A stretch of DNA of 64,000 bases from Begonia masoniana (Eukaryota; Streptophyta; Magnoliopsida; Cucurbitales; Begoniaceae), in the NCBI GenBank assembly GCA_022432975.1, contig CM039512.1:45038309-45102308 (forward strand), given 5' to 3'. The position numbers and the translations under genes are program-made. Positions 22,479-36,239 of this stretch are shown here, piece after piece. A model generated the notes under the pieces. It was not told where the DNA came from. It searched no databases and saw nothing but the letters and a program-made list of their open reading frames with translations. Positions within the stretch are counted from its first letter, which is position 1; every line of letters begins with the position of its first letter.

Positions 22479-25106
22479 TGTAACGACCCCAACCCGGTCA
22501 GGGCCGTCACGGCCTAGCCATAACTTACTCCTAATTTAGCCCCCATAAGTAGAAATTTTCTTTTTCTTTTTTTTTCAAAACATTTCCCATATCACTTTAA
22601 ATAAACAAAGAAACCTAATAAACAAAATTAATAAAACCAAAGGGGCAAAAAAAGTCATGTGCCAGCCGAAGGAGGGGCGACTGATCGCCCTTCCTTACTG
22701 GCGATCAGTCGCCATAAAAGAAATGAGGGGCGATTGATCGCTCAATTTGGGGCGATCAATCGCCCATCGCTCTGGAAGTTTACTTCCAGAGCGTTTACCT
22801 TGTTGCGATTGATCCCCTTCCCAGGGCGATCAATCGCCCATCGCTCTGGAATTTCATTCCAGAGCGATGCTTCTTCTTCTCTCCCCTTTCATACCTCACC
22901 TTTCTGTTTCTTCAATACATACCAACATAATCTCTATACTTCTCAACATAAATTTTCTTATACTAAAACAAAACACTCATTCATTGATCATCCAAAACAC
23001 GACACTACTATAACCTACAATTTCGGAAAACTCAAGAAAACGAACCGCGTGGATCGCTCTAAAACCGAGCCAATCCTTACATGTCTGAATGCTTAAAATC
23101 GTCAAATATTACCCAACCAAAACCTCAAGACAACATCAACATCATAAATGGAATTTCCCTAAAAGCATCTCCAAAATAAGCACGTCACCAAATCATTCAA
23201 AACAACACAACTTCGAACCTACATTCACTATACAATTCCCAAAACATCAAACTTCCCCACATATCCTAAAATCCCTCACATCTTTAACATCAAAACAAGC
23301 TTACATTGATTACCCAAATAGCTCGGAGCATACCCACCGTCACCGAACCTTGCAAAAACACACCCCGTCGCCACGAGCACCATCCGTCGACCACCTATTT
23401 TTTGTCATCGAGAGAAAACTCTCACCTTCACACTTGTCACCTACATCACACAACATACACATTAAGCCTAATGCTTATTAAGGGAATGTACTATACATGA
23501 CATATGCATGAATACATGATTCTTTTCATAAAACATGTTCATTTACTTGTTCTTATTCTTTTCTTTTCGTTGACATGAATTAAGGTGGGGATGTGCCAGG
23601 GAGTAGGCCAAGTGCGTGTACATAATCCTTTCGGCCGTATTCATGTTCCATCGCATGGAAGTGACATTGGTTTTGTTGTTATGGCCATACTGTCCCAACC
23701 CACACTTAATCGTTACCTTTCTTTTACATAATTCATGCATGGAACGTTTCATATGACGTTTGAGAAAACATGATGCATGAGGAACCCACGTACAACATAT
23801 CATCAAACAATTCACAACGTACATGGATATGCACTACTATTAACGAACTTCGCAAATAACTAATAACTAACATCCTAGGCTGCCCGACTCATTAAATCCC
23901 ACGATCAGCAAATCATCATCAAAATAACAAAAACCTAAAGTTGACACGATGTAGGGCCTTAAGGGCCGGAAACCTAACATCCACTTACCTGGCATCCGTA
24001 GCAAGCCGTGCACCGTCCGTAAAGTCGTCTCCACCTAAAGCATTTCACAATTAAGGGCATTAAGATCAATCTTAAATAAACGAATTCCAAACTTAAACTA
24101 AGCTTCTAGCTAAGACAATTTCTCCTAAAATTTCTCTTTTCTCCATTTAGGCATTTCATCGAGCACGTGGTGCTCACAAAATTCTTAAGCCTACAACAAT
24201 GGTGTTCATACCCTTCAACCTCCAAAATTGACCAAAATCCATCGATAACCAAAATCTCACATAACTATCATCAATAGTCGAAAATACACTGTCAAAAGGG
24301 CACTAATTTAAACATCATAACGATTTCTAACTAAAATCGGAGATTTCTCACAAAACTGTAAACCAACATCAACCTAACCTTCTATTTCCGACCTAAACTA
24401 CAACAACATTTACAATTTCATCATTAATAACCATCAATTAACAACCCAAACTAATATCTAACTTAAACCGGTAATTTCTCCAACCCTAAATCGGAACCCT
24501 AACTAAAATGAGCTCGTTAAAATTAAAGCTAAATCTCTAGAATACTTAGAGTCTTACCTAGGGTACAATTGTTAGGAGAAACCGAAAAGAGATTGCCGGA
24601 GAAAAGCCAAAACGTCGGCCGATTGGGAAAACCACCATGGAAGATAAAGAACGCCTAAGGGAGGAGAAACCCTTCTCTGGAGAGAATCGTGGAATGCTCC
24701 AAGGGAGAAGAGGGGTATTGAATTTTTAATAAAATTTAACCTCCTAAATTACAAGTTTGCCCTCCCCTCAATCCTTTGCTAAATTCGTTAATTAACTTAT
24801 CGATTTGGTTTCTCCAAAACTTCTTTATTTCTCCAAATATTCCAATTTAATCTTAGGGTTCTAACGAAACTCTCCGTTCGCAAAACGGACTTAATTTACT
24901 ATTTTTACGACTTAAAACACTATAGGCGGAAAATCGTAACTCGGCGTTACACTATCGATTGGATTTCTAAAAATTTACTTATTCTTCTAAAAATCATCAT
25001 AAATTCCCAGGGTCCTAATAAAACCTCCCGCTCACAAAACGGACCTAATTTACTTATTTACAAAAATACCCTTGGAGCGGAAACTCGAAAAACTTGGGTG
25101 TTACAT
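22479..25106 (-). mobile_element. 3' LTR of element C
   Basis: On the minus strand it starts TGTAACACCCAAG at 25106 and ends GGGTCGTTACA at 22479. A purine-rich tract (AAGGAAGGAAGGA) lies at 25107-25125. It has an exon-like block at 23989-24034 with a CAG|GTAAGT edge and the GTAGGGCCTTAAGGGCC block near 23951, as in the other gypsy LTRs. The ORFs in it recur in the other C LTR copies and look like chance. Confidence 0.92.
22677..22869. repeat. Hairpin cluster with GCGATC words in LTR C
   Basis: There are at least four inverted repeats in a row: GGCGACTGATCGCC (22677-22690) with its exact complement at 22700-22713, GGCGATTGATCGC with GCGATCAATCGCC, CGCTCTGGAAG with CTTCCAGAGCG, and a perfect 14-bp stem with a 3-nt loop at 22839-22869 (CATCGCTCTGGAAT). 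The cluster is repeated at about 37257-37448 in the other LTR. Confidence 0.95.
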
Positions 25107-26039
25107 CCTTCCTTCCTTAATTGGAATTTTGTCTCCAAAATTGCTGTTTGGTTAACTTCTAATTACTCACCCTCACATTATCTAAGTACAATGCTCGTAA
25201 TACTAACCTCGACACTCCTATAGTCTTACTCACCCTTCGGGTTTTCGATAGCTTCTTATATCTCCAAAGTTTTAAATCTTTCTAACTACGCACTTCGTAA
25301 CTCAGTCGCTCATACATTCATCAACTTCGACTTACCCTCCATCACCTAGAACTTCGAATTTCTTTTAACTTAACTTCAATTCTAGTTTGTTCCTCGAGCT
25401 AAGTTCATTCAGTTTCTAACTCTTCAAATTTCATGACAACAATTCGTACCTAATCATACCAAACCCTCAAAGCTTCTTCAATTCTATGGCACTAAGGACC
25501 TGATACGTAGATCTCTCATCTCTTATACCTACGTACCTTGGGCAATCACAACGTTTCCTTAGTCACTCTATTGCTATTCCTATGCACAGGGCTATAAAAG
25601 CTTAAATCTACCCCTTGATGCTTTCACGGTATCCTTGAAGTTTCTGTAATTATGTCCACTACGCTCGTTTTGCCCAACTTTTATCTCGGTCGTAATCAAT
25701 CACTAACAAATTCTTAAGTCTAAACTAAGGCATTAAACTATTCACCCAACACCTTAAAGGGTGTATAAACACTTCGACATAACTCACGAGCCAAAACTTT
25801 ACTAAACCTCATGACCTATTCTCACATCAAAGCTCCCTTGCACAGTCTTCGTGCAATTCTATCTTCCTTCCATCCCGTAAGCTCCAAATTCCACGACCTT
25901 CACTACTTGACTCATAACTCAACCTTCCCTTAATCTAGTTAATTTTCTCACTTATTTCTATGACGTTATTCAAAGCCCAAAGATCTACCTAACCGGCCAT
26001 TTTATCTTACATCACATAGTCCTTATTTTCCTTAAGTTA
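25107..26039 (-). other. Segment X of element C, copy 1
   Basis: Non-coding DNA between the polypurine tract and solo LTR D. No retroviral domain is recognisable. Copy 2 is 31542-32472 at near identity. Confidence 0.8.
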
Positions 26040-26044
26040 CGATC

Positions 26045-28441
26045 TGTAACATCCCTAAAACTGTACCCATTTTCTCGTACATATTTTTTTTTATCCCTAT
26101 ACTTTAAATAAACTCTAGGCGGACTTTAAGCGGAAACTAAACCAATTTAATTTAAACTTAAAACATTTATTTAAAACCATTAAAACATTTATCAAATTGG
26201 TCAAGGGCAGAACCGGAAGGCAGAGGAAAAAGAGAAGCAGTGACTAGTCGCTGCAATACAGCGATCAGTCGCTGCATATGTGTAGTGCCCGATCGCTGCA
26301 CTGCAGCGATCCGTCGCTGCATATGTGCAGCGATAATTTGCTGCTAGCGACCAGAATAACTTACCTCTCTGGAATCCGAAATTCCAGAGAGCAACTTTCA
26401 ACATTTTATACATTTTCATCCATTACATTACTCATCTATGTAACCTAATTAAACGATCTAAACCCACATTAAACTTCCATGAAAACGAACTGCATAGGTA
26501 CATTTAAAAATTGTCAAAATCTTCCTGTTTTTAAATTACTAAACAGTTCCAAAATAGACTTCCAAACGATTATAAAACAGTTTTCAAAACGTTTAAAACC
26601 TCAAAACGCAAACCTATCAACTACCAGAACCAAGCATCCTAAAATGTCTATACAATTATCAGTCCAAAAAACCTCAAAATCTATACATACATCCCCACGG
26701 GTCGGTTAAGCATCGACTGCGCAACACACCACTGCAATCCATCTTCCGTCAACTGCCTCACACATCAGGAGGAGGAACGTCGTCCTCACCTGGCTCGATG
26801 TCACCTAAAACGTCACCTACACCATACAGACACACTATGAGCTAAAGGCTCAGTAAATTCTACGTAAATACAGATGCGTGCAGTGCATATGGAGTTCGGA
26901 AATCATGCATAACATACACAGCGTCGCAGACAGTATATCACCGAGATCTCATCCCCCTAACCGAAGGGGGCCCATCCAGCGCGTCGGACTACCCCGTGCG
27001 GTTAGAGGAGGGGGGTACACGCTTACAACACGTACAGCCGTGCCTGAGCCCTACCTCGCATGACCAGATAACAGATTACGTTCATTAATTACAGTACATG
27101 AGATGTGGTATCGGCCAGACCCTTAATCGGCCCGCACGATAGATCAATAGCCCCCAATTTCTGGGCCACATTAATTTTCTGAAAACATTGTGCGAAAATT
27201 CATTTTCATGCAAAGTTAAAATACGTGATGCATGAACAGTTCAATATAAATGTAAACAAACAAGCATGCGTACCATCAAGACTATAATTGAAATAACCTA
27301 CAAAACGTTTAAACCTAACTACCGAACCAAAGTAATTTAAAACAAACAATCCTCTAAGATCCTCGACGCTACATTGAAGTACGGTGTAGACCAATCGGTC
27401 AGAGTAAGTCACGAGAACTTACCTTGAGCGCGCTGAACTTCGAGCTCTGTCCACGAGAGTCGTTTGTCTGAGGCAAAACACAACATCGACATTAAAACGA
27501 GTTCAAGCTTCTAAACGTCCAAAATTTACAAAACCTTAACTAAGGAGATTTTCTAAAGCTTTAATCCAAATCATTGCTATATTATCGAGCAATTTAAGAG
27601 CAATCTATGCTCGGCACCTCAATTCCCAATTTACGAGTTTTCCCCTAAAATCTCGAAATTTCACAAATTCTAACATTCGTCCAAAATCAATTAAATTGGA
27701 CCAATAACGTCCAATACATTTACTATATCCTTAATTACGGCAAACCTATCCATTTCGGACTATAAATCGCGATTTTAAAACAAAACCTAACGAAACCCTA
27801 ATTGTTCAAACTCCGTAAAACTTGAAATAAATGTTCTAAAACTACAGATCCATACCTAGATCGTCGATTGGAGGAAAAAACGCGAAGAAAACGAATCAAA
27901 CGGAGGAAGAACGGAGGTCGGAAGTTGAGAATCGTCGCGGGGAAGAACAGGGAACGCTCTCTGGTTCGTGAACGCCAGAGAAGAAAAGAGAGGAAGTGAG
28001 GGAGAGAAGAAAGGAAATTTGTTTTTAATATAATTTGATTTGCAAAATTACCATCTTGCCCTTAGCACTTAATTTTATTTGTTTCGTCTTTCGTTTCGTT
28101 AATCGGCCAAAGATTCGACTTTCCCAAATTTTCTTATTTCACCAATAAGTCCAACTTATTATTCGGGATTTACTAAAACTAACCGTTTGCAAATTGGACC
28201 TCATTTACTATTTTTACTAGAACGTCTTTTATATTACGAGAAACTTAATTACTCGGAATATAGCGCTCTTACTCCGAAAAATCCCGTAAATTTCCTAAAA
28301 TTCCTATTAATCATTAGGATCGAAATAACGCTTTCTTTTCGTAAAATGGACCTGAGTTGAGATATTTACAAAAATGTCATTATAAAATAAAATATAATAT
28401 AGTATATTAAATCCAAAAATCCGTACAAGCCGGGTATTACA
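26045..28441 (-). mobile_element. Solo LTR D, copy 1
   Basis: On the minus strand it runs from TGTAATACCCGGC (28441) to GGGATGTTACA (26045), flanked by CGATC at 26040-26044 and 28442-28446. It has an exon-like block at 27423-27467 next to AAG|GTAAGT, an exon-3-like block at 26758-26816, and a hairpin-rich tract at about 26238-26391 (CAGCGATCAGTCGCTG; CTCTCTGGAAT with its complement). There is no internal region. Confidence 0.9.
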
Positions 28442-29725
28442 CGATCTCATTCACATACTTAAGTTTATTTACTTTAACCTTAGCTATTCCTAAAATCATG
28501 GGCTCCAACTTCGTTACATACAGGTTGAGTCTTGAAATTCCTAATTTAATCTTATTCTTAACGTACTTGATAACTCTCCAATCCCTTGATTCGCAAGATT
28601 TCACATTCGAGCTTAACTTCAAATCTAAACCCTTTATTTAATTCACTATGTCCTACACTTATTATTAATATTCCACGAGGACTTTCTCAAAGTTACTAAC
28701 TAGCCTACTATCTTTCATTCCTTCTAGTCATATTCTAAATATTCTCCTTGGCTTCTTCACAATGATTTATCTAAAGCAAACTTGTTGTAAATAGATTTAC
28801 AATCTTAATCCTAATCTTCTAAAATTCCCAAATCTTGTCCTTCTATTTTCCCAAAAACTTAGAAGCATCTATTACCTTTAATGGAACTAAGCATGTCATG
28901 GCTCATACCACAAGCCCTATCAATTCTCCAGTCTCCAGGCAAATAACAAAGTGATCGAATTCACCTCCTTAAATTCTCACATGAATCGGCCTTCTCTTAA
29001 TCCCTTATAGGCCAAGCTTTCTAACTTACCTAATTTGATCTCATTCTCCCGATTTCCTCAATTACTACTTAGGAGCTAAATTTTGACTGATCTATGGCTT
29101 TAACCATCAATTGAGTAATGACTATTTCTACATCTTCAAAGTTCTAAACTTTTCCAGCTTCACACTCTATCGTTCGATCACTCATACGCACTTCGAGTTC
29201 CACTTAATTGGCCACCACCTAAACTCTCAGTCAATTCTTTTCCCCAAAATCTGGAAATGACTCTTCATTACGATCTACCTCTCGGGTCCTTTAAACACTA
29301 AAGTTCCTACTTCCATCTTGGAGGTAAGTTACAGGTTACGGTATTTAACTTGAACTATATCAACTTTAGACTTACTACTTATCTCTTATCTTTCTAAACC
29401 AAAAGTTTGAAATCAACTACTCGTTACTTTTCCTAATTGGTACTCATTCTTTCGAACCACTATTCTGCCTAACATTGCACTATACCTCAAATCATTACTT
29501 TTACTTTAGGGTGTTAAATTCCTCTCCGAACAACACGCACTCATGACTTGACGCGTCTATTACTTACAGATCGCTCTTAGCTTAACTAAGTTTTCTCCCC
29601 TATCGAGTTGGTTGTAAACCTCACACATCAAAAAGAGAAACAAATCCCCCTTTATCGACTAACCTTCTAAAGTGGTACATATCTCCTAGCAAACGTCTAA
29701 TTCTTGTAATGTAGTACCACATTCT
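28442..29725 (-). other. Segment Y of element C, copy 1
   Basis: Non-coding element interior that continues segment X across the LTR D insertion. It ends near 29725 by joining into the middle of a C LTR. Copy 2 is 34871-36155. Confidence 0.75.
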
Positions 29726-31541
29726 AAAAATGCCCTCACATATTTTAAATCAAAACAAGCTTACATTGGCGTACGCCCAATAGCTCGGAGCACACCCACG
29801 TTCAAGAACCGGCCAAAAACACAACCCGTCGCAACAGCAATCCGTCGACACAACCTATTCTTGTCATCACGAGAGAAAAACCTATCACCTTCACACTGTC
29901 CCCTACACCAACACCAACCAATTAAGACTAATGCTAGAAGGAATTGTATATGACAGGACATATGCAGATGCATGATTCTTTGAATAAAACAGGTATTACC
30001 TGTGACTATTTTTTCTTTCGTTGACAGGAATTAAGGGGGGATGTGCCAGGGAGTAGGCCAAGTAAGTGTACATAAATCCTTGCGGACGTATTCTGTCATC
30101 GCATGAAGTGACATTGGTTTTGTTGTTATGGCCATACTGTCCCAACCCACACTTAATCGTTACCTTTCTTTTACATAATTCATGCATGGAACGTTTCATA
30201 TGACGTTTGAGAAAACATGATGCATGAGGAACCCACGTACAAAATCATCAAACAATTCACAACGTACATGGATATGCACTACTATTAACAAACTTCGCAA
30301 ATAACTAATAACTAACATCCTAGGCTGCCCGACTCATTAAATCCCACGATCAGCAAATCATCATCAAAATAACAAAAACCTAACGTTGACACGATGTAGG
30401 GCCTTAAGGGCCGGAAACCTAACATCCACTACCTGGCATCCGTAGCAAGCCGTGCACCGTCGTTAAAGTCGTCTCCACCTAAAGCATTTCACAATAAGGG
30501 CATAAGATCAATCTTAAATAAACGAATTCCAAACTTAAACTAAGCTTCTAGCTAAGACAATTTCTCCTAAAATTTCTCTTTTCTCCATTTAGGCATTTCA
30601 TCGAGCACGTGGTGCTCACAAAATTCTTAAGCCTACAACAATGGTGTTCATACCCTTCAACCTCCAAATTGACCAAAATCCATCGATAACAAAATCTCAC
30701 ATAACTATCATCAATAGTCGAAAATACACTGTCAAAGGGCACTAATTTAAACATCATAACGATTTCTAACTAAAATCGGAGATTTCTCACAAAACTGTAA
30801 ACCAACATCAACCTAACCTTCTATTTCCGACCTAAACTACAACAACATTTACAATTTCATCATTAATAACCATCAATTAACAACCCAAACTAATATCTAA
30901 CTTAAACCGGTAATTTCTCCAACCCTAAATCGGAACCCTAACTAAAATGAGCTCGTTAAAATCAAAGCTAAATCTCTAGAATACTTAGAGTCTTACCTAG
31001 GGTACAATTGTTAGGAGAAACCGAAAAGAGATTGCCGGAGAAAAGCCAAAACGTCGGCCGATTGGGAAAACTACCATGGAAGATGAAGAACGCCTAAGGG
31101 AGGAGAAACCCTTCTCTGGAGAGAATCGTGGAATGCTCCAAGGGAGAAGAGGGGTATTGAATTTTTAATAAAATTTAACCTCCTAAATTACAAGTTTGCC
31201 CTCCCCTCAATCCTTTGCTAAATTCGTTAATTAACTTATCGATTTGGTTTCTCCAAACTTCTTATTTCTCCAAATATTCCAATTTAATCTTAGGGTTCTA
31301 ACGAAAACTCTCCGTTCGCAAAACGGACTTAATTTACTATTTTTACGACTTAAAACACTATAGGCGGAAAACCGTAACTCGGCGTTACACTATCGATTGG
31401 ATTTCTAAAAATTTACTTATTCTTCTAAAAATCATCATAAATTCCCAGGGTCCTAATAAAACCTCCCGCTCACAAAACGGACCTAATTTACTATTTACAA
31501 AATACCCTTGGAGCGGAAACTCGAAAAACTTGGGTGTTACA
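29726..31541 (-). mobile_element. Partial C LTR between the two internal copies
   Basis: It corresponds to about 23270-25106 of the 3' LTR and lacks the roughly 790 bp that would include the LTR end, the primer site and gag. The first 330 bp are much more divergent (many small indels) than the rest, which is almost identical to the other C LTRs. Confidence 0.9.
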
Positions 31542-32472
31542 TCCTTCCCTCCTTAATTGGAATTTTGTCCCCAAAATTTCTGTTTGGTTAACTTCTAATT
31601 ACTCACCCTCACATTATCTAAGTACAATGCTCGTAATACTAACCTCGACACTCCTATAGTCTTACTCACCCTTCAGGTTTTCGATAGCTTCTTATATCTC
31701 CAAAGTTTTAAATCTTTCTAACTACGCACTTCGTAACTCAGTCGCTCATACATTCATCAACTTCGACTTACCCTCCATCACCTAGAACTTCGAATTTCTT
31801 TTAACTTAACTTCAATTCTAGTTTGTTCCTCGAGCTAAGTTCATTCAGTTTCTAACTCTTCAAATTTCATGACAACAATTCGTACCTAATCATACCAAAC
31901 CCTCAAAGCTTCTTCAATTCTACGGCACTAAGGACCTGATACGTAGATCTCTCATCTCTTATACCTACGTACCTTGGGCAATCACAACGTTTCCTTAGTC
32001 ACTCTAGTGCTATTCCTATGCACAGGGCTATAAATGCTTAAATCTACCCCTTGATGCTTTCACGGTATCCTCGAAGTTTCTGTAATTATGTCCACTACGC
32101 TCGTTTTGCCCAACTTTTATCTCGGTCGTAATCAATCACTAACAAATTCTTAAGTCTAAACTAAGTCTTTAAATTATTCACCCAACACCTTAAAGGGTGT
32201 ATAAACACTTCGACATAACTCACGAGCCAAAACTTTACTAACCTCATGACCTATTCTCACATCAAAGCTCCCTTGCACAGTCTTCGTGCAATTCTATCTT
32301 CCTTCCATCCCGTAAGCTCCAAATTCCACGACCTTCACTACTTGACTCATAACTCAACCTTCCCTTAATCTAGTTAATTTTCTCACTTATTCTATGACGC
32401 TATTCAAAGCCAAAGATCTACCTAACCGGCCATTTTATCTTACATCACATAGTCCTTATTTTCCTTAAGTTA
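31542..32472 (-). other. Segment X of element C, copy 2
   Basis: Near-identical to 25107-26039. No coding domain seen. Confidence 0.85.
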
Positions 32473-32477
32473 CGATC

Positions 32478-34870
32478 TGTAACATCCCTAAAACTGTACC
32501 CATTTTCTCGTACATATTTTTTTTTATCCCTATACTTTAAATAAACTCTAGGCGGACTTTAAGCGGAAACTAAACCAATTTAATTTAAACTTAAAACATT
32601 TATTTTAAACCATTAAAACATTTATCAAATTGGTCAAGGGCAGAACCGGAAGGCAGAGGAAAAAGAGAAGCAGCGACTGGTCGCTGCAATACAGCGATCA
32701 GTCGCTGCATATGTGCAGTGCCCTATCGCTGCACTGCAGCGATCCGTCGCTGCATATGTGCAGCGATAATTTGCTGCTAGCGACCAGAATGACTTACCTC
32801 TCTGGAATCCGAAATTTCAGAGAGCAACTTTCAACATTTCATACATTTTCATCCATTACATTACTCATCTATGTAACCTAATTAAACGATCTAAACCCAC
32901 GTTAAACTTCCATGAAAACGAACTGCATTGGTACATTTAAAAATTGTCAAAATCTTCCTGTTTTTAAATTACTAAACAGTTCCAAAATAGACTTCCAAAC
33001 GATTATAAAACAGTTTTCAAAACGTTTAAAACCTCAAAACGTAAACCTATCAACTACCAGAACCAAGCATCCTAAAATGTCTATACAATTATCAGTCCAA
33101 AAACCCTCAAAATCTATACATACATCCCACGGGTCAGGTTAAGCATCGACTGCGCAACACACCACCGCAATCCATCTTCCGTCAACTGCCTCACACATCA
33201 GGAGGAGGAACGTCGTCCTCACCTGGCTCGATGTCACCTAAAACGTCACCTACACCATACAGACACAATATGAGCTAAAGGCTCAGTAAATTCTACGTAA
33301 ATGCAGATGCGTGCAGTGCATATGGAGTTCGGAAATCATGCATAACATACACAGCGTCGCAGACAGTATATCACCGAGATCTCATCCCCCTAACCGAAGG
33401 GGGCCCATCCAGCGCGTCGACTACCCCGTGCGGTTAGAGGAGGGGGGTACACGCTTACAACACGTACAGCCGTGCATGAGCCCCACCTCGCATGACCAGA
33501 TAACAGATTACGTTCATTAATTATAGTACATGAGATGTGGTATCGGCCAGACCCTTAATCGGCCCGCACGATAGATCAATAGCCCCCAATTTCTGGGCCA
33601 CATTAATTTTCTGAAAACATTGTGCGAAAATTCATTTTCATGCAAATTTAAATACGTGATGCATGAACAGTTCAATATAAATGTAAACAAACAAGCATGC
33701 GTACCATCAAGACTATAATTGAAATAACCTACAAAACGTTTAAACCTAACTACCGAACCAAAGTAATTTAAAACAAACAATCCTCTAAGATCCTCGACGC
33801 TACATTGAAGTACGGTGTAGACCAATCGGTCAGAGTAAGTCACGAGAACTTACCTTGAGCGCGCTGAACTTCGAGCTCTGTCCACGAGAGTCGTTTGTCT
33901 GAGGCAAAACACAACATCGACATTAAAACGAGTTCAAGCTTCTAAACGTCCAAAATTTACAAAACCTTAACTAAGAGATTTTCTAAAGCTTTAATCCAAA
34001 TCATTGCTATATTATCAGCAATTTAAGAGCAATCTATGCTCGGCACCTCAATTCCCAATTTACGAGTTTTCCCCTAAAATCTCGAAATTTCACAAATTCT
34101 AACATTCGTCCAAAATCAATTAAATTCGACCAATAACGTCCAATACATTTACTATATCCTTAATTACGGCAAACCTATCCATTTCGGACTATAAATCGCA
34201 ATTTTAAAACAAAACCTAACGAAACCCTAATTGTTCAAACTCCGTAAAACTCGAAATAAACGTTCTAAAACTACAGATCCATACCTAGATCGTCGATTGG
34301 AGGAGAAAACGCGAAGAAAACGAATCGAACGGAGGAAGAACGGAGGTCGGAAGTTGAGAATCGTCGCGGGGAAGAACAGGGAACGCTCTCTGGTTCGTGA
34401 ACGCCAGAGAAGAAAAGAGAGGAAGTGAGGGAGAGAAGAAAGGAAATTTGTTTTTAATATAATTTGATTTGCAAAATTACTATCTTGCCCTTAGCACTTA
34501 ATTTTATTTGTTTCGTCTTTCGTTTCGTTAATCGGCCAAAGATTCGACTTCCCTAAATTTCCTTATTTCACCAATAAGTCTAACTTATTATTCGGGATTT
34601 ACTAAAACTGTCCGTTTGCAAATTGGACTTCATTTACTATTTTTACTAGAACGTCTTTTATATTACGAGAAACCTAATTACTCGGAATATAGCGCTCTTA
34701 CTCCGAAAAATCCCGTAAATTTCTTAAAATTCCTATTAATTGTTAGGATCGAAATGACGCTTTCTTTTCGTAAAATGGACCTGAGTTGACATATTTACAA
34801 AAATACCGTTATATAATAAAATATAATATAGTATATTAAATCCAAAAATCCGTACAAGCCGGGTATTACA
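32478..34870 (-). mobile_element. Solo LTR D, copy 2
   Basis: Near-identical to 26045-28441, with the same flanking CGATC (32473-32477 and 34871-34875) and the same position in segment X/Y. It was therefore duplicated together with its surroundings and is not a second insertion. Confidence 0.92.
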
Positions 34871-36155
34871 CGATCTCATTCACATACTTAAGTTTATTTA
34901 CTTTAACCTTAGCTATTCCTAAAATCATGGGCTCCAACTTCGTTACATACAGGTTGAGTCTTGAAATTTCTAATTTAATCTTATTCCTAACGTACTTGAT
35001 AACTCTCCAATCCCTTGATTCGCAAGATTTCACATTCGAGCTTAACTTCAAATCTAAACCCTTTATTTAATTCACTATGTCCTACACTTATTATTAATAT
35101 TCCACGAGGACTTTCTCGAAGTTACTAACTAGCCTACTATCTTTCATTCCTTCTAGTCATATTCTAAATATTCTCCTTGGCTTCTTCACAATGATTTATC
35201 TAAAGCAAACTTGTTGTAAATAGATTTACAATCTTAATCCTAATCTTCTAAAATTCTCAAATCTTGTCCTTCTATTTTCCCCAAAAACTTAGAAGCATCT
35301 ATTACCTTTAATGGAACTAAGCATGTCATGGCTCATACCACAAGCCCTATCAATTCTCAAGTCTCCAGGCAAATAACAAAGTGATCGAATTCACCTCCTT
35401 AAATTCTCACATGAATCGGCCTTCTCTTAATCCCTTATAGGCCAAGCTTTCTAACTCACCTAATTTGATCTCATTCTCCCGATTTCCTCAATTACTACTT
35501 AGGCGCTAAATTTTGACTGATCTATGGTTTTAACCATCAATTGAGTAATGACTATTTCTACATCTTCAAAGTTCTAAACTTTTCCAGCTTCACGCTCTAT
35601 CGTTCGATCACTCATGCGCACTTCAAGTTCCACTTAATTGGCCACCACCTAAACTCTCAGTCAATTCTTTTCCCCAAAATCTGGAAATGACTCTTCATTA
35701 CGATCTACCTCTCGGGTCCTTTAAACACTAAAGTTCCTACTTCCATCTTGGAGGTAAGTTACAAGTTACGGTATTTAACTCGAACTGTATCAACTTTAGA
35801 CTTACTACTTATCTCTTATCTTTCTAAACCAAAAGTTCAAAATCAACTACTCGTTACTTTTCCTAATTGGTACTCATTCTTTCGAACCACTATTCCGCCT
35901 AACATTGCACTATACCTTAAATCATTACTTTTACTTTAGGGTGTTAAATTCCTCTCCGAACAACACGCACTCATGACTTGACGTGTCTATTACTTACAGA
36001 TCGCTCTTAGCTTAACTAAGTTTTCTCCCCTATCGAGTTGGTTGTAAACCTCACACATCAAAAAGAGAAACAAATCCCCCTTTATCGACTAACCTTCTAA
36101 AGTGGTACATATCTCCTAGCAAACGTCTAATTCTTGTAATTTAAGTACCACCTTA
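34871..36155 (-). other. Segment Y of element C, copy 2
   Basis: Near-identical to copy 1 until about 36135, then continuing into the gag remnant, which shows the original order of the interior. Confidence 0.8.
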
Positions 36156-36239
36156 CATAAGATTCCCTATTTTCTAACGTCTCTAAATTTGTTAACCTAC
36201 CAACTTCGCCCCACTATCTTTATTCTCTTCACTGATATT

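Noticed and set aside
22659..23481. ORFs of 130-145 codons in LTR C, repeated at 37448-37958
   Set aside because: They are copies of LTR sequence read against the element's orientation, with different ends in each copy and no known domain.
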